The translations under genes were made by a program, and so were the position numbers. A DNA stretch of 64,000 nucleotides, from assembly GCA_030374735.1 (NCBI GenBank), contig JASCIV010000002.1, positions 56,394 to 120,393 on the forward strand, in the 5' to 3' direction. Under the pieces are notes generated by a model. It was given only the letters and a program-made list of their open reading frames with translations, was not told the origin of the DNA and did not search any database. Positions within the stretch are counted from its first letter, which is position 1; each line of letters opens with the position of its first letter. Of the stretch, positions 50,800 through 61,221 are shown in pieces. This DNA comes from Gracilaria caudata. Taxonomy: Eukaryota > Rhodophyta > Florideophyceae > Gracilariales > Gracilariaceae.

Positions 50800-51064
50800 G
50801 CAGTAGATGCTCTCAAAAGTGGCGCAAATCACGGATACTTGTGGATCGATATGTGTAGGAATTGGAAGATAGTTCGCCCCCTTCCGGGCGGAATTTTTGC
50901 TTGGAGTGGGTCCCCCTGGAAGTTGTTGGACAGAATCCAGAAGGCTGTTAATTACTGCTGTGCTCTCGTTCTGGAGTGAACTCTTTTCTATGAGGCCGTT
51001 CGGAGCCTGTGGCAGCATGTGTACTGTCAGGGCCATTTTAGTACCAAATGAATGAATGAATGAA
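50800..51064 (+). mobile_element. LINE (CR1/L2-like) 3' remnant with ATGA-repeat tail
   Basis: A frame over 50794-50979 contains FAWSGSPWKLLDRIQKAVNY, resembling the end of non-LTR reverse transcriptases (typically a W-x-G-x-P...LLDRIQRRA pattern). About 70 bp later the sequence ends in (ATGA)4 at 51048-51064; short tandem-repeat tails are typical of L2/CR1-type LINEs. The element is truncated and interrupted. Confidence 0.5.
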
Positions 51065-51085
51065 GTACAATGTGAGGTAAAGCCG

Positions 51086-51772
51086 CTACATGTGCTCTAC
51101 ACAAAAAACATCACCCTTTGCTTGCGTCTCTGCAATAGTAAACGGCAGTGCAGAAGCAGGAACTGAGCGTAATCTATTCGGTATTATATACCAGCCATAA
51201 AACATAGATCCTGAGTCAGCCACAACAAATCCTTGGACAATCTTGCTAAGAACTGGGTGCAAACAAGGATTGGGGAGAGAGAAAGCATCAGCCCCATTGG
51301 ACATGCTGAACATGAAAACATCGCCGCGAAATCGGATGGAGAGTACTAGCCTTGTATCACCACGGGAAACTTCTGCTGCCAAGCCGCAGCAAGGAAGTCA
51401 ACGGCATCACAGGACATAAACGTGAAGAAAAACCACTGATCATGTAGTTTTCGGAACTCGGTGAGACACGTTGACGCCGTAAAGGGCGAGAACGCTTTTC
51501 TCGACCGCAGTTCATTAGACAATGTACACAAAAGTTCAGGCACTTTTGGAGAGAGAATTATCCGTACAGATAATGCTCCGTTTGCCTTCGGAATCAGAAG
51601 GAATGGTCCTCAATAAAGAAGGAGATTACAAAGAGTACAAATTCATCAGTACTCGATCTTGTTCTGTGCACATCCGAAACTTGGATTGCATTTTAGCGCA
51701 TGACATGCGCAGGTTGTGGACATTGTCCGGAACCTGCGAAATCAAAGCGGGCAGTTGGCAAGATTACTGTTT

Positions 51773-51808
<36 letters not shown>

Positions 51809-52656
51809 GCACACACGGGTTGAGATGTGTTGTTAGCAGTTTGTTCCAACTCGATTCCAAGGGAGTAACGAGAAGGCACATGCAGCACCAGGGCGTTCGC
51901 CTCAAGTTCTTGTTAGACTTGAAGTGTAATTCGTGTTTTGATTTGTGTTCGTGTTTGAGAGGAAATACATGAAATGAAAGCGAGATGGTTCTAAATCGCT
52001 TTTGAGTGTGTCATAGTTGGATAGTGGACATAGGTGATTGCGCCATGAATGGGATTGCTAACACTGTCACCTTCTCTCCCACACTCCTGCCAAAGCTTGG
52101 AGATATCGTTGTTCTTCGCTCATTTTTCGTCACGCCATCTGGCATTGCTATGTTGTTCGTGCCAAGCATGCCGCGAGGCACACTTCAAGCGTAGTCAATT
52201 CGTGAGCACAGCAGCTCTTTGTGTATAAGGCCAGGATCCAATTAGAAAGTCGTGAACCTCATCCAGCTTAACTGAGTTAATGGATGCCAGAATGATGGCA
52301 CAGCTTGGTGGACAAGGAGGAACGCAATCGATAATAATGTAGCTGTCAGTAGATGGAAAGGGCCATTTGGGTGTGTGCACATGCTGTGGTGAAAGGGAGA
52401 GAATAGAGTGATCTCCGCCTGCACCTCTACTAGCGACAGCAGTTACCAGCTTACTAGTAGCGGAAATCAAGCTTTCTAACAAGTGCACGTACAATTGAGA
52501 ATATCGCACGAATAGCATTCCTAAGGCGAAACAATTTTCCATCCCAAAACTGGCCGTGTCGGCAAGCTTCTGCCACATCGGTGATGAGCGAACATCGACA
52601 ATGAGCGACATCAAACAAAAGAATATCATGGACAGGGGCCGTTCACAGGTCTCCAT
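51086..52656 (-). pseudogene. Possible spliced or decayed gene, exon-like segments
   Basis: Three protein-like segments lie in different minus-strand frames. 52656-52195 begins with a hydrophobic leader (MIFFCLMSLIVDV) and has several Cys. About 52185-52060 reads GMLGTNNIAMPDGV and reaches a consensus-like donor AAG-GTGACA. 51378-51086 follows an acceptor-like TTGGCAG and reads GDTRLVLSIRFRGDVFMFSM to a stop. A CT/CA microsatellite lies between. I could not build one phase-consistent model, so it may be a gene with unseen exons or a pseudogene. No family recognised. Confidence 0.3.
51773..51816 (+). repeat. Compound microsatellite (CT)n(CA)n
   Basis: A CT run of about 18 nt passes directly into a CA run of about 26 nt with one G interruption. 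Confidence 0.9.
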
Positions 52657-52686
52657 GAAAGGCGGACGTACAGTATATAGTATTTT

Positions 52687-52990
52687 TTATTTATTCCAGA
52701 CGCGGACAATTCCATTTTCGCAGTAAGCAAGTATTGAAAGGGTACGTGGGTTTGAGAACCACGTTAGAGAGGGGTGTCCGCAAGTTTGCAGCGACACTGA
52801 ATTCCACCACTTCTGAACGCACGAGTCCCCAATCCCCAGTTCTAAAGTCACAACCCTTCTGCTTTCTGGGCCAACTTCTGGATGGATTGTTATTTTGGAA
52901 GGGAAGCAAGCAACGTCCTGCGGCGATTTCCGTTTGCTATGCATCAATCTGCCGAGAGGTTTGTTGAATTGCCCACTACAACTTCTTAGA
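52687..52990 (-). pseudogene. Possible WD40 repeat fragment
   Basis: A minus-strand frame (full extent 52687-53079) ends LSILAYCENGIVRVWNK, which looks like the last blade of a WD40 propeller. An earlier VTLELGIGDSCVQKWWNS could be another blade. It overlaps the kinase gene start on the other strand and has no upstream blades, so it is at most a fragment. Chance similarity is possible. Confidence 0.25.
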
Positions 52991-53984
52991 ATGCGAGGCA
53001 TAATGAACTCCGTTTGCGTCCCGCTACAAGTATATTCAGCCGCAGATTTGAAGGACACGAAAATCGTTGCGGAAGGCACTACTGCGCGTGTGTCTCAAGC
53101 TTCTCTTCATGGCTTGGCAGTGGCGGTCAAGACTCTAAAACCGCTTGAGGAGATAGAAGAACCATTAACACGGGAGCATGCCGTCACAGACTTTGAAAAC
53201 GAACTTAAGATCAACATACATCTACGCCATCCCAACATCATGCTATTCATTGGTTGCATCAAATCAAAGAAACTCGAAAGCCTCATCTTTGAGTTTTGCG
53301 AGGGCGGCAGATTGAAATGCTCGCAGTACGGTCCGTCAAGAATTCGGAAAGGGTTGGCAATATGTTCCGGAGTAGCAAGAGCCTTGTGCTTTGCACACGC
53401 CCTAAATATTATTCATCGCGATGTGAAACCCAGTCAGATCTTGATGCATGGCGAGGTGCCAAAGCTTGGAGACTGGGGATTAGCGACGTACGCGACGCCA
53501 GAGGGTTGTACGACTGGCGAAACAGGCACGTGGGAGTTTGTAAGTTGAGGCATACCAAGCAGTGACTTCCAAAGCATCATTGTGCATTTATGAAACATAC
53601 CGGTTCTAACATTTCTAACCAACTTACTCGCTTTAGATGGCACCTGAGGTCATTCGTTGCGAGCGGTACGGCTTGCCTGCTGACGTTTATTCGTTTGGGA
53701 TGTTGATGTATTGTATCATAACTGGAGTGGACTACCCGTACATGGACAAGTTCTTGACTCCGGCACAAGCAGCGGCAGGCGTCGTCAAGCATGATTTAAG
53801 ACCATCCCTTGGATCTCAAGTACCAGAAGTTGTGTCTCACATAATTACAAGTTGTTGGGCTGCAGACCCTGACGCTCGACCATCGATTAAGCAAGTAATG
53901 AATATGCTTGAAAAAGCAGAAGACTTTTGTGCTCCGAAGTCGACATCGACTTCGAACAGCTGGTCGACATGGATATGGGGATAA
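52991..53984 (+). CDS. TKL/Raf-like protein kinase with altered catalytic motifs (two exons, 298 aa)
   Basis: Exons are 52991-53539 and 53637-53984. The 97-nt intron GTAAGT...TTTAG is phase 0; splicing yields GTWEFMAPEV, the expected activation-segment end. Start is the first in-frame ATG. The fold is complete, with Lys47 in AVAVKTLK, Glu in helix C (FENELKINIHLRHPN) and the C-lobe CWAADPDARPSIKQVM. Unusual points: the glycine loop is reduced (AEGTTARV), the catalytic loop is HRDVKPSQ (Asn replaced by Gln149), and DFG is DWG (161-163). It may be weakly active or a pseudokinase. No regulatory domain is attached. Confidence 0.88.
53540..53636 (+). other. Intron of the TKL-like kinase gene
   Basis: GTAAGT donor and CGCTTTAG acceptor, 97 nt, phase 0; joins GTWEF to MAPEV. 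Confidence 0.9.
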
Positions 53985-55157
53985 GCGACTGGACTTGGTG
54001 TAATTCCCCGAAAAGAAAAGTAACAAAACGTTGGTTCTCGTTTCGTCCTTACAACCAACGTGAATGACTTCCACTTTGCTCTCGCGTTAGCGTTACGAAG
54101 TGATTCAATGCTCTATAATCTGGCAGCGATATGATGTCAGTGACGCTGATCGAGATTGATGCTGCAACTGTCTTTGGGATCTTGCGACATGTCCGCGCAT
54201 GTTCCTCGTTTGCATGCGGGGCTGATAAGGACGCATGCAAGGAAGACCAACTTCGCACTATGGAATTCACAGATGTCTCGAATTGCTTGCTTCTCACCGC
54301 TCAGTTTTGATGAAACATAACATAGAATTCTGTTCATCCGTCCTCAGACAACATGTTCATGATAGCTTACAAGCAGAACAGGCTGTGACGAATCATTGGA
54401 TAATTTCTGTTAGTACTTCTGGACCACGGAATTAGTTACATCTGTAAAACAATCTTCAATATGTAGTTTTGCTAGCTTTCTTGAAGCTTCGTGGATGAAA
54501 TGAAAACGCATTACTCCCTCTGGTGGCTGTGCAGGTTTTACATGTTTTACGGTAACTTCAGCATTACGGGGAACGCACCACAACGAGAACCTATCATGTT
54601 TACTTCCATCACAAAAGCAATCCTGAGATCAATCGCGTTGGTAAATATTTGGCTGTGCCGTGGCCAACTTGAGCACGGTGGCACCACGTGGTTTGACAAG
54701 TCTTAGGGCAATTCCCACTCCCGTCGGCTCGATCGAACATTAGACCGCACTTTGTAGTTCTCCCGAGAGCGCAAAACGTAAGAGTGCTGACCCAGCCGCT
54801 GACTTGATCGTAAACCGACAGAGTTACTCTCATCTTCGCCTATTTTCTTTTCCTCGACATCTTAAGATTTCTCTGCTGGCTTCATGTCCAAGCATAACGT
54901 GAGGCACCGTGGGGACGGAACGAGTTTGTCACCCGTTGTCTAAAGGCGGACCGACGAGCATACCGAAATCCATGAGATCGAAGTAGATATTCGACGTGAC
55001 AAAGCTCTTTCTTCACCTGGCAGGCACCGTAGACAAGAAGTCCTGCTTAGAACTTGATTCGAGGTTAAGACTCGGAAGCAAGCCTTAAAAGAACGTGCGC
55101 AAGCAGAAATAGGAAACAACCAGGCGTTCAACACAAGGAAACCACCCGAAGAGGACT
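53985..55157. other. Intergenic region
   Basis: About 1.2 kb between the kinase and BZW 3' ends. I see no gene, RNA or repeat that can be supported. Confidence 0.5.
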
Positions 55158-56420
55158 TTACTCACCGTCTTCAGAGCTCTCCTCCTCAGCTGTTTCCAAC
55201 CATTGAACGAATGGGATCATCTGTTCTCGGATAATGTTGCTACTTGCCGCACTACCCTTTTCTAATCTCGTACCCTTACTGAACCATCTCAAGATAGCCT
55301 CCTCACAAAGAACGTTCTTTTGATATAAGAGATGAACAACGTCGCAAAAAACGGCAATCTTGAGCAGTTCCATGTCGGCACTTACGTATGACTGCACACG
55401 CTGTATGAGTTCAATTTGCAAAGTACCTGATTTGGCCACTTGCTCCAGAAGAGGTGCGCCCTTTTGGGTGGCAGTGAGCAATGCGGTGCGGTTTTGCTGC
55501 GTTTTTCGCGACATGTTGACGGAAGAAACAATTCCCGACCAAGAAGCATATACAGTCTCCGCATCTGTGAGACCAGTTTCCTTCCGTGTAGATTCGACAA
55601 ACTGAAACAGCTCTTCATTTGAGACGTTACCTAGTCTCTCTGCAATACCATCTCGAATCGTTCGGATGTTGTCTGTCTTAACTCTTCTCTCATTCTGTTC
55701 GACAAGCTTGTCCAGACCGAGCTTTTTGAAATGCTCCGAAAGTGCATCAGCTGAGCGAGAGCCAGAAGGCATCATGTTAACCATAGTTCCTGTGTCTATA
55801 CTTGCGGACTTGAGAAGTACCATAAGCTTGTCGACGGACTGATTGTTCTGATTGAGATATGAAGTGATAATAGCTGTCATGAAATCAAGAGCTATACCCG
55901 ACGATATCGCAGATTGAGACGACAAAGATTTGAGTACAACCGGAGAGAGCATTTGACGCTCCAACATGCTGGCGACAGCAACGGCGAGATTAGCACGCGG
56001 TGTGTCTTCAAACACAGCCAGGCACGAAAGAATTTTGGTAAGCACGCTATCATAGCGTGCTCTGAGGAATGGCTTCCGTCTCATCAACTGATGCATGATA
56101 TCGACGACAGCCAGCACATGTTCATCATCATCCGAGTTGAAGAGGCAATGCTCCGTGGGTTTGGGGTTGGAACGCACGGCTCCACCGGGCTCAACGATGT
56201 TTCCGGCGATCATGACTTCGCAGAACACCTCCCCGTAGCGAGTGTAATCAAATTCGTCTGACGAAAGGACTGGGATGGCATCTGGAGTGATTCCATGCGT
56301 CTCAAGCTCCTCGAATAGACGATTACGAAAGGAATCGGGGTCGAGCTTGGTTTGGATGTTACGCTTTCGCGTTTTTGGGATACCCGTTCCCAAAGTGGGA
56401 CGCAGTTCCTTGGACGCCAT
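55158..56420 (-). CDS. BZW: eIF5-mimic protein, BZW/5MP family (420 aa)
   Basis: Translation regulator related to the eIF5 C-terminal domain. In animals 5MPs compete with eIF5 for eIF2 and affect start-codon choice. The opening matches the family: RPTLGTGIPKTRKRNIQTKL, DPDSFRNRLFEELE, DYTRYGEVFCEVMIAG. A long HEAT-like helical region follows. The C-terminal W2 domain ends in the aromatic/acidic box seen here as PFVQWLETAEEESSEDGE. Length is exactly typical (about 420). Single exon. Divergent from the CBM48-TPR gene across 504 bp. Confidence 0.92.
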   Translation of the reverse strand: MASKELRPTLGTGIPKTRKRNIQTKLDPDSFRNRLFEELETHGITPDAIPVLSSDEFDYTRYGEVFCEVMIAGNIVEPGGAVRSNPKPTEHCLFNSDDDEHVLAVVDIMHQLMRRKPFLRARYDSVLTKILSCLAVFEDTPRANLAVAVASMLERQMLSPVVLKSLSSQSAISSGIALDFMTAIITSYLNQNNQSVDKLMVLLKSASIDTGTMVNMMPSGSRSADALSEHFKKLGLDKLVEQNERRVKTDNIRTIRDGIAERLGNVSNEELFQFVESTRKETGLTDAETVYASWSGIVSSVNMSRKTQQNRTALLTATQKGAPLLEQVAKSGTLQIELIQRVQSYVSADMELLKIAVFCDVVHLLYQKNVLCEEAILRWFSKGTRLEKGSAASSNIIREQMIPFVQWLETAEEESSEDGE

Positions 56421-56924
56421 CGGGGGGAAACGAGAAAAGCCGATCCACGCGAAAAAGTAACACAGATAGATACGACTGCTTCAAAGAGAACGTGGTCGCA
56501 AAGATAACAAAGATCAACGTCGGCGGTACTGTAACTTTGGAAAGCGCGGTGTACGCTCGAACGGCGGGATGCCACGGCGCGGTGCACATGAGGGTGGTGG
56601 ATCGATTCACGTGTCCACGTGGAGAGGAGCCGCTCTTCGCAGGCGGTTCGGTACGGCACGGAACCGCGCAGGCGGCATGCCTTGCTTTGTGAACGTTTGC
56701 GAGTGGCGACAGCGTGTCGCGTGGTCTTCCGCGCCAAACGGTCAGACGGCGACACCCACCGCGCGCTGCGGTCTTGAGCGCTCTCTCAAATCGCGGCGCC
56801 ATGTGCGCCACTGCCCTCGCCACGCCCATCGCCATGTCCGCACCGTCGCGGTTGTACTCGTTCACCACATCCCCCGCATCCAGCTCGTTTACTTCCTTCG
56901 CCCCCACCCCCCACTCCCGCCCCC
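56421..56924. promoter_or_regulatory. Bidirectional GC-rich promoter region
   Basis: Spacer between divergent BZW and CBM48-TPR genes. GC- and CpG-rich toward 56900, with a C-rich tract just before ATG 56925. No TATA box. Overlapping long frames here come from composition. Confidence 0.45.
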
Positions 56925-59405
56925 ATGGATGCCCAAGCAGCCGTCTCCTCCTTGCATCTGCGCCACTCCATCGCTCCCCGAGTGCTGGATAATTCGCTGC
57001 CCATGTCCTCGCTCGTTTCGACGTCGCGCTTTTCCGTGCGAGTCGCGCCGCCCAATGCCGCGCCGATGGCGTCGTCACCCTCCAAGCTGCTCACCACCTT
57101 CGTTTGGCGCGATGCCGGCGCGCAGGTCAAATTGGCCGGCAGCTTTGATGACTGGCGCAAACACGAGATGACGTTCGTGCCATCCATCGGCTATCATGTC
57201 CTAGTTGTCGAACTGCCCCCGGGTTCGTATGAGTATCGCTTCGTTGTTGACGGCCGCTGGCGTATTGTGGAGAATGACCCTAACCTACGCGAGGACCAGT
57301 TTGGAGAGCTCTCCCATTATCTAGTCATCGATGCTTCGGTTGCGGCACGCGCCCCGCCCAAGCGCTTCTCCTCCGCCAGCGTCACCGCCGCACACCCCGC
57401 AATCTCAGAGCAAGCAGTCGTCAACGAGGGTCAGAGCGATACTTCATCAGAGCCTGATTCCGATATTGAGCACCAGGCGCACACCTCTGAACAAGTTGCG
57501 CTGCCGCGCAACCGCGATTCTGCCTTCGTCAAGGACTACGATGACGACGCATGTGGCGAACTTGACCTCCAAGCAGATGTGTTTGAGGCCATGAAGGATG
57601 TGGCCGAGATAGCTCCAGAGCAACAGCAGGAAGCGAGTCAAACGAGTACTTACGAACCTAGACCACGTCATCGTTTTCGACGTCCTGGGAAGCGTACGCT
57701 GCGAAAGGTATGGGCCTTGCTTTTCGGGGATTCAAGAGAGCAAGAGAACGTGGATCCTTACGAGCACCCACCCCCACCTGTCACTCGCAATCAGAAGATG
57801 CACGGAATGGCTGATCGCGCATCCAAGGGTCTCAAAGTATGGTTTCCGAACGAGAAGAAAGCACCGCATCCGATGAACGGTCGCAAGGTTCAACCAGCAG
57901 AGAGCAAAGACGTGATTGACGTGGAGGAGAAAGCACTGCGCCTTCATCAGGTCGAAGAAAATGCGAATACCCGACAAATGTTGGGCAAAACCCTGTTTGC
58001 CCAAGGCAAGTATGATGCCGCATTGGCTCTGTTCTCATTGTCAGTCAAACTTCGGGAGGATAATGGACTCAAGTACGCTAAGACAACTGCCATTGCACAT
58101 ACCGATGTCGCAAGCGCTTTCATTCACATTGAAGATCTGAAGAACGCCGAGAAGCATCTCAACATTGCTCTTTCCATTTTTGAGAAGGGAACATTTTCCG
58201 GAGGTAGGGCACAGCTCGGAGACGTCTACTGTTTTCTGGGTGTCATTGGTGATATAAAAGGGGATTTGTTCAACGCTGAGTCATGCTACTTAAAGGCGAT
58301 TGACTTGTACGAGCAGGCGAGGGCACCCTCCGAGAACCCCAACTACTCAACTGCCATTGAAAACCTTAGCGCCAATCGAAAACGTCAGAAGCTTGCTCCG
58401 AAGCAGATGCGCATGGATATGGCGAGGATTGCGGAACAAAGTTCACAGCCTCCAAGAAGTGCAAAACCGCAAACGCAGAACAACGTAACGCATTCAGACA
58501 AACCGCGAGGACAAGCCCTTCGAGAAATCCCGCAACCGGTTCAATATTCCACATCTGCACGTCCAGTGAAGAAAGAGCCGCATCGGCGGCCACCGTTAGA
58601 GCCGGCGAGACCAGCGCCACGAGTAGGTGAGAGTTTGTTGTATGATGAGAATTTGCAAACGGTAGAGAAATCAGGCGTGACAGAATCATCTAGTACATTT
58701 AATGATGAGGCCGACTCCCCGGCGAAGCGATCGCGAGCGCAGGAACCTAGACCTACAACTTGGAAGGATCTTGCAGAAACCGCACGCCAATCGATGCCCA
58801 AATCTCCGCCGGATGAAGAGCGTCCATTGCAAGAAGAAGGGATTGGACCGCCTGCTGGATCTTACGAAGACCTGTGTAGAACATGGGTAAAGGACGCCAG
58901 AAAACTGATGGGTAAGGGTAGCTATGCTGAGGCAGTTGACATGTACACGTTGGCTATCTACACGAGAAAGCGACACGGTCCTTGGAAGACGCGTGAAAAC
59001 GCTGAATCATTGGTGGAGAACGCTCGGGCGTTGTTTGCCACGAAGGAACTTGAGAACTCCGTTGCGGCGCTGAAGGATGCGATCGCTATTCTGGAGGAAT
59101 TAGATCAGGGTAAACATGGAATCTTCCTCGGCGAAGTATGGGGTAACCTTGGCAGTGTTCTTGACCGAATTGGTGGGCGTAGCGAAGATGCATTGGCCGC
59201 TCATTGCGCTGAAATGGTGTTCTACGGAAAGTGTGGGATGTCTACTGAAGATGGCAAATGGCTTAAAGCGTGGAAAAGCTTGTGCGTGAATCTTAAAATG
59301 AATGGTGCAACGGATCGTACAAACGAGATTTGGCAGCACATTGATCTGCAGATTCGTGGTGTAACTCCAATGACGAAGGTGGCGCATGTGCTTTTACATG
59401 CTTGA
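56925..59405 (+). CDS. CBM48 (AMPK glycogen-binding type) plus TPR protein (826 aa)
   Basis: Residues about 56-136 form a CBM48/AMPK1-CBM domain: TTFVWRDAGAQVKLAGSFDD, WRKHEMTFV, then PPGSYEYRFVVDGRW. The aromatic residues used for alpha-glucan binding (W61, W77, W112) are present. A disordered linker follows. TPR-like helices cover about 340-480 (LFAQGKYDAALALFSLSVKL; HLNIALSIFEKG) and a second block about 640-765 (GSYAEAVDMYTLAIYTRKRH). No catalytic domain is visible. It could tether proteins to floridean starch, which red algae store in the cytosol; that is inference. Met27 or Met48 are alternative starts. Single exon. Confidence 0.85.
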   Translation: MDAQAAVSSLHLRHSIAPRVLDNSLPMSSLVSTSRFSVRVAPPNAAPMASSPSKLLTTFVWRDAGAQVKLAGSFDDWRKHEMTFVPSIGYHVLVVELPPGSYEYRFVVDGRWRIVENDPNLREDQFGELSHYLVIDASVAARAPPKRFSSASVTAAHPAISEQAVVNEGQSDTSSEPDSDIEHQAHTSEQVALPRNRDSAFVKDYDDDACGELDLQADVFEAMKDVAEIAPEQQQEASQTSTYEPRPRHRFRRPGKRTLRKVWALLFGDSREQENVDPYEHPPPPVTRNQKMHGMADRASKGLKVWFPNEKKAPHPMNGRKVQPAESKDVIDVEEKALRLHQVEENANTRQMLGKTLFAQGKYDAALALFSLSVKLREDNGLKYAKTTAIAHTDVASAFIHIEDLKNAEKHLNIALSIFEKGTFSGGRAQLGDVYCFLGVIGDIKGDLFNAESCYLKAIDLYEQARAPSENPNYSTAIENLSANRKRQKLAPKQMRMDMARIAEQSSQPPRSAKPQTQNNVTHSDKPRGQALREIPQPVQYSTSARPVKKEPHRRPPLEPARPAPRVGESLLYDENLQTVEKSGVTESSSTFNDEADSPAKRSRAQEPRPTTWKDLAETARQSMPKSPPDEERPLQEEGIGPPAGSYEDLCRTWVKDARKLMGKGSYAEAVDMYTLAIYTRKRHGPWKTRENAESLVENARALFATKELENSVAALKDAIAILEELDQGKHGIFLGEVWGNLGSVLDRIGGRSEDALAAHCAEMVFYGKCGMSTEDGKWLKAWKSLCVNLKMNGATDRTNEIWQHIDLQIRGVTPMTKVAHVLLHA

Positions 59406-59542
59406 GGTTGTGTAGTATTGAGGTCATGCAAGAATGCGGATGATAGCCATGTATTATATGCAGGTCATCCGTAATAGGATGTGTTCCTAGTACCCTTGGA
59501 GGGCGTCGTTTGTGCTCGGCTACCCAAGAGCGCTTTGTGAGT

Positions 59543-60009
59543 TTAGTTTGCTTTGTCGAAACTGCTTGAAAGAAAAATTCGTGCACTGTGCACGTTGCCA
59601 CTGAATACATATCTTACCTTCGCATATAAAGATGGAACCCGTTCCAGCTTTGGACTGCCAGTGGAGCTTTTATTGCGTCACGTACTGTATCATTGCGGTC
59701 ACCGACGTACAGAGAGTGAATTTTACCCTCCAAAAGTCGAAAGATCACATCTGCGCTGAAGGTAAGCGGCTCGTGGCCGTCAGCGACTTGAACCATGCGC
59801 GACCGATCCGCACTGTGGATGCAGTTCTCTCTCTGGCACAGCGTTATGGTTTCGTTTGCGCTAGAAACCTTAAGAAAGTTAGTCAGCGAGAAGAAAAACA
59901 AGAGGACATGTTTCCTGATTTGTGTGCGGTTCTGCTGCTGTTGGGCTGACATCATCGGACACGAATTTGGTTGTGAAGGAGTAGCTACTCGCGAGGAAAA
60001 GAGATGCAC
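59543..60009 (-). CDS. Possible two-exon small gene, secreted or membrane protein
   Basis: Exon 1 is 60009-59618 (Met20 at 59952 is an alternative start). Exon 2 is 59561-59543. The donor is a strong AAG-GTAAGA and the acceptor is TTCAAGCAG, giving a 56-nt intron. A hydrophobic leader (HVLLFFFSLTNFL) precedes a Cys-containing region and GKIHSLYVGDRNDTVRDAI. No family recognised. Evidence is the splice donor plus protein-like composition. Confidence 0.35.
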
Positions 60010-61221
60010 ATATGCGTATTATACAGATGTCGTACAGGAAGGCGTCAACGTAACAAATACAGATCATATATGAAACGCTTTCTTTTGTTCGAGAAGACTT
60101 GAGCTGCGTGTTTTAAATAGGGACAAGAACAAGGGAATAAAACACCGTCGGACAACACAGAATGACGGTGGAAATTTTTGATGAAAGTACCAGCGCCGAG
60201 TGGATGTTCAAAAAGGGAGCCTGCTTGCTTAGAGTGCTGTTGTACATGTAGCATGCAAAAATAGAAGCAACATGCAAGAATAGAAGCGATATTGATTATC
60301 GCTATCGATGTTGCACTTGAACCCAAAATGGTTTTTTTTATAGGAGCTGCTAAAAAGGCCTTTAATGATAGTTAGCACTAAAGGCTTGTACTGCATCATG
60401 TTCGCTAGCTTGGTAGGGTAGCGGCTCTTATCGTAACGAGAAAGGTGGGCATGTTGATATTCTGTTCTTAACTTGGGTGGTTGTAAGCATTTTTGCAAAC
60501 GATACGCAGGGTATGATATTCCGTGCCGCACCGCGCACTTGTGTACCAAAAATACTAAGCAAGACGTTTTCAGAGGGTTTTTATAGCTCTTGCAGATCGC
60601 GTCGGATCGTTATTGCGCTTAAGTTGAGAGTTCTACACGTATAGGGCCGACGACAGAACTATATTTAAGGTTAAATCAAGACGTAGCAGTCGGCATCATG
60701 CCGATGTCTACGTATGCCAGGCGACGCTGTGCGATCGCGCGATGTTGTATCTTTTGAGACCTAACTGCAGAGCGGGTGCAGCTTATGGAAAGACGTGGTG
60801 TCCCGCGTTCTGTCTCCGAGCTTTCACAACCAGGCGTTGCGCGCATCTCCAGATGACAGCTTTCTCTACGTCAACAAACTTCTCCACAAGACATGCGTTC
60901 CTCTGCAGCTTAGCTGAAAGCAACTGGTGTCCGTGTAGGGAACGGATGGCCCGCAAATACAGCGCCGATGCGCAAGAACGCAGCTGATTTTTCTCCTCCC
61001 GAGGAAGTGGATATCGGAAGTATCGTGCTACCACCGAGGCGCATGTTCCGTAACAGCAATGGAACCGATGGAACCAGTACGCGCTCTTCATAAATAAATG
61101 GCTCATAAATCGGATATATTTATATAGGGCCTGTGAACAACAGTAATTTGGAACAACTCATAACCCAGAAACCATAGGGGCCGGCGGCTTCTTTGCGAGA
61201 GGAAACATCAGGGAATTCATG
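60010..61221. other. Intergenic region
   Basis: About 1.2 kb. AT-rich TATATTTATATAGG near 61115-61130 could be promoter-like. No gene is supported; a 107-codon minus-strand frame (60783-61106) shows nothing recognisable. Confidence 0.45.
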
